From assembly GCA_028280485.1 (NCBI GenBank), contig JANQLS010000049.1, positions 124,001 to 188,000 on the forward strand: 64,000 nucleotides of DNA, in the 5' to 3' direction. Positions 61,249 through 64,000 of the stretch are shown piece after piece. This DNA is from Planctomycetota bacterium (GTDB taxonomy: Bacteria; Planctomycetota; UBA8108; JACQVS01). The position numbers were made by a program, and so were the translations under genes. Positions within the stretch are counted from its first letter, which is position 1. Every line of letters begins with the position of its first letter. The notes beneath the pieces were generated by a model, which searched no databases, was not told the DNA's origin, and saw nothing but the letters and a program-made list of their open reading frames with translations.

Positions 61249-63282
61249 CTAGAAACTTTGAACGGTAGTTTTAGTTTCTACTAAGGTCGACTTCCCAGGA
61301 GACCATAAAATCAATTCTAGGGTGGGTTGATCCCCTTGAAAGGTTGAAGCGATCAGGAGATGATTTCGATAGTAGTGAGCTTGTACTTCATAAGACTCCA
61401 GAGGAAGCTTGGCTTCTTCTAAAGCCCATGAGCCATTTTGAGGATCAAAAGATTCTATACTTCGGTTGGGAACGATCTTTCCATCCGAATCTTTGGAGTA
61501 GCCTCCAACTAGATAAAGTTTATTCTCAATCGGAATCAACTGAGCCGAAAGGCGAGCTTTTCCTGGACTGGGAATACTACCCCACTCTTTCTTTTTCAGA
61601 TCAAAATACTCACATTGATCAACGAACTTAAAGTGCTCTTTCATTCCACCGACGAGATAGTATCGATCATTCAACAGCGCACCCGCAAAGGCTCTTCGGG
61701 ATTGTTTTAATTTCGAGGAAGTTTTTTCAACAGTGGGTTCAGCTCCCGACAAGTTGATCTTGACGATGTCTTTAACCAGATGAAACGATTTATCTCGACT
61801 TTCTCGAGGCGCGTAGTCTAACCCGCCAAACACCCAAAGAGCTTTCTCAAAATAAGCGACACCAAATTGAGTTCGGCTCTCAGGCAGTTGTAGGTTGAGC
61901 TTTTCCCATTTCCGATTTCTAAAGCCGTACTTGTAGAGATCGCCCCAAGAGCGAGCGATTTTCCCATCGTGTCCGAAACCACCCAGGACATATAAGGCTT
62001 CATTTCTCGAAGGGCGACGCATGACCCTTCTCACCTTGTTTTTCCCACTCTCATTTGGAAGGATCATCACCGCGGATTGACGGGCTTCTGGAAAAGCAAA
62101 ATGCTCTCTAACTTTCAATGTACCAAGTGAAACTCGGTAAGATTCTTTTAAAAAGTTTTTAGGCTTAAAGGCATGAGCATCTTGATCGTTATTCCCCCCC
62201 ACCAAGATAAGTTCGTCTCCACGAACCCACTGGCTTTGCCGACCACGGGCTGCACCTGGATAAGGAAGCCGCACATGAGAAACGACTCCCTTTTGAATTT
62301 GTTGAGAAAGATGGATACGCTCGATCTGCCGAACGTGCCCACTAGCCGCAGCACCACCAATCCAATAAACTTCATCGTCACCCTTGGTGACTAAGCGATG
62401 GAAAAAGCGGGGAAATAATTGCTCTCCAACTGAAACCCAATCCTTGGAATCTTTTTGTAATTGAAGGATTTGACCATCCATTCCACTGACTAAAGCTTGG
62501 CCTTTCACTTCAAATGCTGACAAGCCGAATCCCATACCGGGATATTTTGGTCCTTCCGACCATGTATCCGATTTAGGATCATAAATTTGAGTTCTACTTG
62601 TCATATCCCCTTCATCAGTCAAACCACCAATGAGAACAATTTTGTTTTGGTGAACCGACAGAGCCACAGCTCGTCGCTTAAACTTTGGGCTTGCTATGGG
62701 TTTCCACTCTAAGGGGTCTTGACTGAGATCCGCCTTCCACGCCGTATCTAACCAAGCCGATTTTTCATTTTCACTTAGAGTCCAACCACCCATCACATAA
62801 AGAACTCCATCCAGAATGACAACATCGTGGGAAGAGCGATGATCCGGAAGAGGAGTTGCCTCGGTCCAAGTAAGTTTTTTAACATCGAAAATTTCTACCT
62901 CAGATAAGGAATGAAGAATTTCCTTTTCTTTAGTGGTTTTATTTTTTGCTGTTAATCCACCAACTCGATAGAGCTTTCCCTGAGAAGCGACCAAGGGACT
63001 GGCTTGGGTTGCGGTTCGGCGGGGTAATTCTTCCCACGTTTTAAGATCCTTTAAATTTAAGCGCCTAAAATTTGGCGATAAATTTTCGATGGAGTGGCTA
63101 TGCGGCCGGCCTGAATGACCGCCGTAGGTATACAGCCAATCGCCTTCGATCGCAGCTCCAAAACTTGCCACGCCTTCAGGCATGACGGCTACAGGAGCAG
63201 GAGTCCAAAGACCATCTCCAGCCAGAAGAGAACTACAAAAAAACAAAGGTAACAACAGAGTTGTTTTAATTAACGATCGCAT
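61249..63282 (-). CDS. Secreted Kelch-repeat protein
   Basis: This 677-residue protein has a signal peptide (1-21) and at least ten Kelch blades, seen as repeated GG doublets followed by Tyr/Trp positions: YTYGGHSGRPH-like near 53, YVMGGWTLSENEK near 168, VLIGGLTDEGD near 217, YWIGGAAASGH near 305, YVLGGFGHDGK near 430, WVFGGLDYAPR near 487, YLVGGMKEHFK near 545 and YLVGGYSKDSD near 591. It probably forms one or two beta-propellers in the periplasm or outside. The ligand is unknown. It is close to a VWA gene on the same strand (131 bp), perhaps co-transcribed. Confidence 0.88.
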   Translation of the reverse strand: MRSLIKTTLLLPLFFCSSLLAGDGLWTPAPVAVMPEGVASFGAAIEGDWLYTYGGHSGRPHSHSIENLSPNFRRLNLKDLKTWEELPRRTATQASPLVASQGKLYRVGGLTAKNKTTKEKEILHSLSEVEIFDVKKLTWTEATPLPDHRSSHDVVILDGVLYVMGGWTLSENEKSAWLDTAWKADLSQDPLEWKPIASPKFKRRAVALSVHQNKIVLIGGLTDEGDMTSRTQIYDPKSDTWSEGPKYPGMGFGLSAFEVKGQALVSGMDGQILQLQKDSKDWVSVGEQLFPRFFHRLVTKGDDEVYWIGGAAASGHVRQIERIHLSQQIQKGVVSHVRLPYPGAARGRQSQWVRGDELILVGGNNDQDAHAFKPKNFLKESYRVSLGTLKVREHFAFPEARQSAVMILPNESGKNKVRRVMRRPSRNEALYVLGGFGHDGKIARSWGDLYKYGFRNRKWEKLNLQLPESRTQFGVAYFEKALWVFGGLDYAPRESRDKSFHLVKDIVKINLSGAEPTVEKTSSKLKQSRRAFAGALLNDRYYLVGGMKEHFKFVDQCEYFDLKKKEWGSIPSPGKARLSAQLIPIENKLYLVGGYSKDSDGKIVPNRSIESFDPQNGSWALEEAKLPLESYEVQAHYYRNHLLIASTFQGDQPTLELILWSPGKSTLVETKTTVQSF

Positions 63283-63413
63283 TTTTAAACCTAAATGAAT
63301 TTAGTTTGTTCTAAAAATGAGCTCCTGCTAATTGCACAAGAACTCATTCGATGCTCCCCCTTCGAGGGAGGATCACCACCAAATACCTTGTGAATGTTGC
63401 TCATCAGTAAATG

Positions 63414-64000
63414 TTACTTTTGAGCGAAACGATAGCGCCCGCCATTATCCAATGCTAATTGAATCATGAACGAAACATTGACATCGCTTCCCGTACCTAC
63501 GGTGTCGATCTTTACTTTTTCTGTGTTATTAGCTTTAGTCGAGTCTAAGATCTGCTTCACATATTCAAAGTAATTGATCCCATTACAGGTGGGTTTCCCA
63601 TCACTGAGAACGATAATTCTTCGCTTCTCAACCTTTGAAGAATTCGCAAGCTTTAAAGCGTCTTTCATGCCTGGGAGCATGCAGGTCCAACTTTCAGGTT
63701 TGATGTTATTGACGAAGTTTAAAGCAGCTTGCTTGTTCTTCTTTGTCGCTTTGAGGGCTTTTTTATTAGCAGGGAATGACGTTGTGGTTTTCCCAAAAAA
63801 GACCAAACCAAAGTCCATCTCTTCTGAAAAATTAGAAATGACTCGGACCAATTCACGTTGAAGAGCCTTCCACCCTCCGTTGGTTGCCATACTCTCCGAT
63901 TGATCCAAGCAAAAGAAGACTCCTTCAGCCTCATGAACACCACCGAAGAAGGTGATGATCTCAGGTGAATCTTCTTCCTCTTCCTCTATGGAACTAATGC
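63414..64000 (-). CDS. VWA-domain protein, C-terminal part (cut by window edge)
   Basis: The frame is open from its stop at 63414 to the right window edge, at least 194 residues. The VWA domain is clear: EGVFFCLDQSESM with the MIDAS DxSxS, RIIVLSDGKPTCNG with the DG loop, and IDTVGTGSDVNVSF. A Glu-rich stretch (IEEEEEDSPE) precedes the domain. The true start lies outside the window; the internal TTG at 63908 is within the MIDAS strand and is not a real start. It is probably linked to the Kelch gene downstream. The C-terminus ends soon after the VWA fold. Confidence 0.88.
   Translation of the reverse strand, partial: ISSIEEEEEDSPEIITFFGGVHEAEGVFFCLDQSESMATNGGWKALQRELVRVISNFSEEMDFGLVFFGKTTTSFPANKKALKATKKNKQAALNFVNNIKPESWTCMLPGMKDALKLANSSKVEKRRIIVLSDGKPTCNGINYFEYVKQILDSTKANNTEKVKIDTVGTGSDVNVSFMIQLALDNGGRYRFAQK

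Overview
The window looks like a chromosomal segment of a PVC-group bacterium, most likely Planctomycetota. The evidence is a complete MoxR/Bat (aerotolerance-type) operon, a formylglycine sulfatase next to a GDSL-type acetylesterase, a HEAT-repeat protein with a glutamine-amidotransferase-like domain, an exosortase/PEP-CTERM system, a large type I polyketide synthase, moderate GC, frequent non-ATG starts and many small intergenic hairpins. No rRNA, tRNA, phage, plasmid or CRISPR feature was seen. The phylum is an inference from gene content, not from a marker gene.

Layout. (1) 1-3.2 kb: small proteins of unknown function, including two copies of a glycine-rich-domain-like family, one of them cut by the window edge. 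(2) 3.6-6.4 kb: an MBOAT O-acyltransferase and its AlgJ/AlgX-like SGNH partner. (3) 6.7-12.1 kb: a HEAT/zinc-ribbon envelope protein, an SDR oxidoreductase, a MoeB/ThiF-like E1 enzyme and a PTS IIA (PtsN-like) protein. (4) 12.5-23.8 kb: MoxR ATPase, DUF58, a parvulin-type PPIase, a short BatD-like lipoprotein, then BatA, BatB, BatC, BatD and BatE. Several of these overlap by a few bases, which points to one operon. (5) 25.1-28.4 kb: a sulfatase and a sialate-O-acetylesterase-like enzyme, divergently transcribed. (6) 28.6-60.7 kb: an exopolysaccharide/exosortase island. It holds a Wza-like export lipoprotein, a phosphoglycosyl transferase, a degenerate nucleotidyltransferase, a sulfotransferase, WecG/TagA, GT2 and GT4 glycosyltransferases, acyltransferase-3, a Wzy/ligase-like protein, a 2161-aa PKS, exosortase, EpsI, a Wzc-like chain-length protein, a CpsD-like ATPase with an atypical P-loop, one PEP-CTERM protein and a very long TPR protein. 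(7) 61.2-64 kb: a secreted Kelch protein and a partial VWA protein.

How it fits together. The island has most parts of a Wzy-type EPS pathway: priming, chain extension, sulfation, acylation, polymerisation, length control and outer-membrane export. It also carries the exosortase, EpsI and one PEP-CTERM substrate. No Wzx flippase was recognised. The PKS sits between the Wzy-like gene and the exosortase, so a polyketide or modified fatty acyl group that ends up on the polymer or the cell surface is a reasonable but unproven idea.

Non-coding structure is the most unusual part. (a) Many genes end inside or next to a GTAGT-hairpin repeat whose stem sequence differs between copies while pairing is kept; the repeat often supplies the TAG stop. 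(b) MITE-like elements with GCCCGGAGCG-type terminal inverted repeats recur across the window, and one is tied to a tandem duplication of a sulfotransferase 3' end. (c) A four-hairpin leader of about 120 bp is shared only by the Wzc-like gene and the PEP-CTERM gene.
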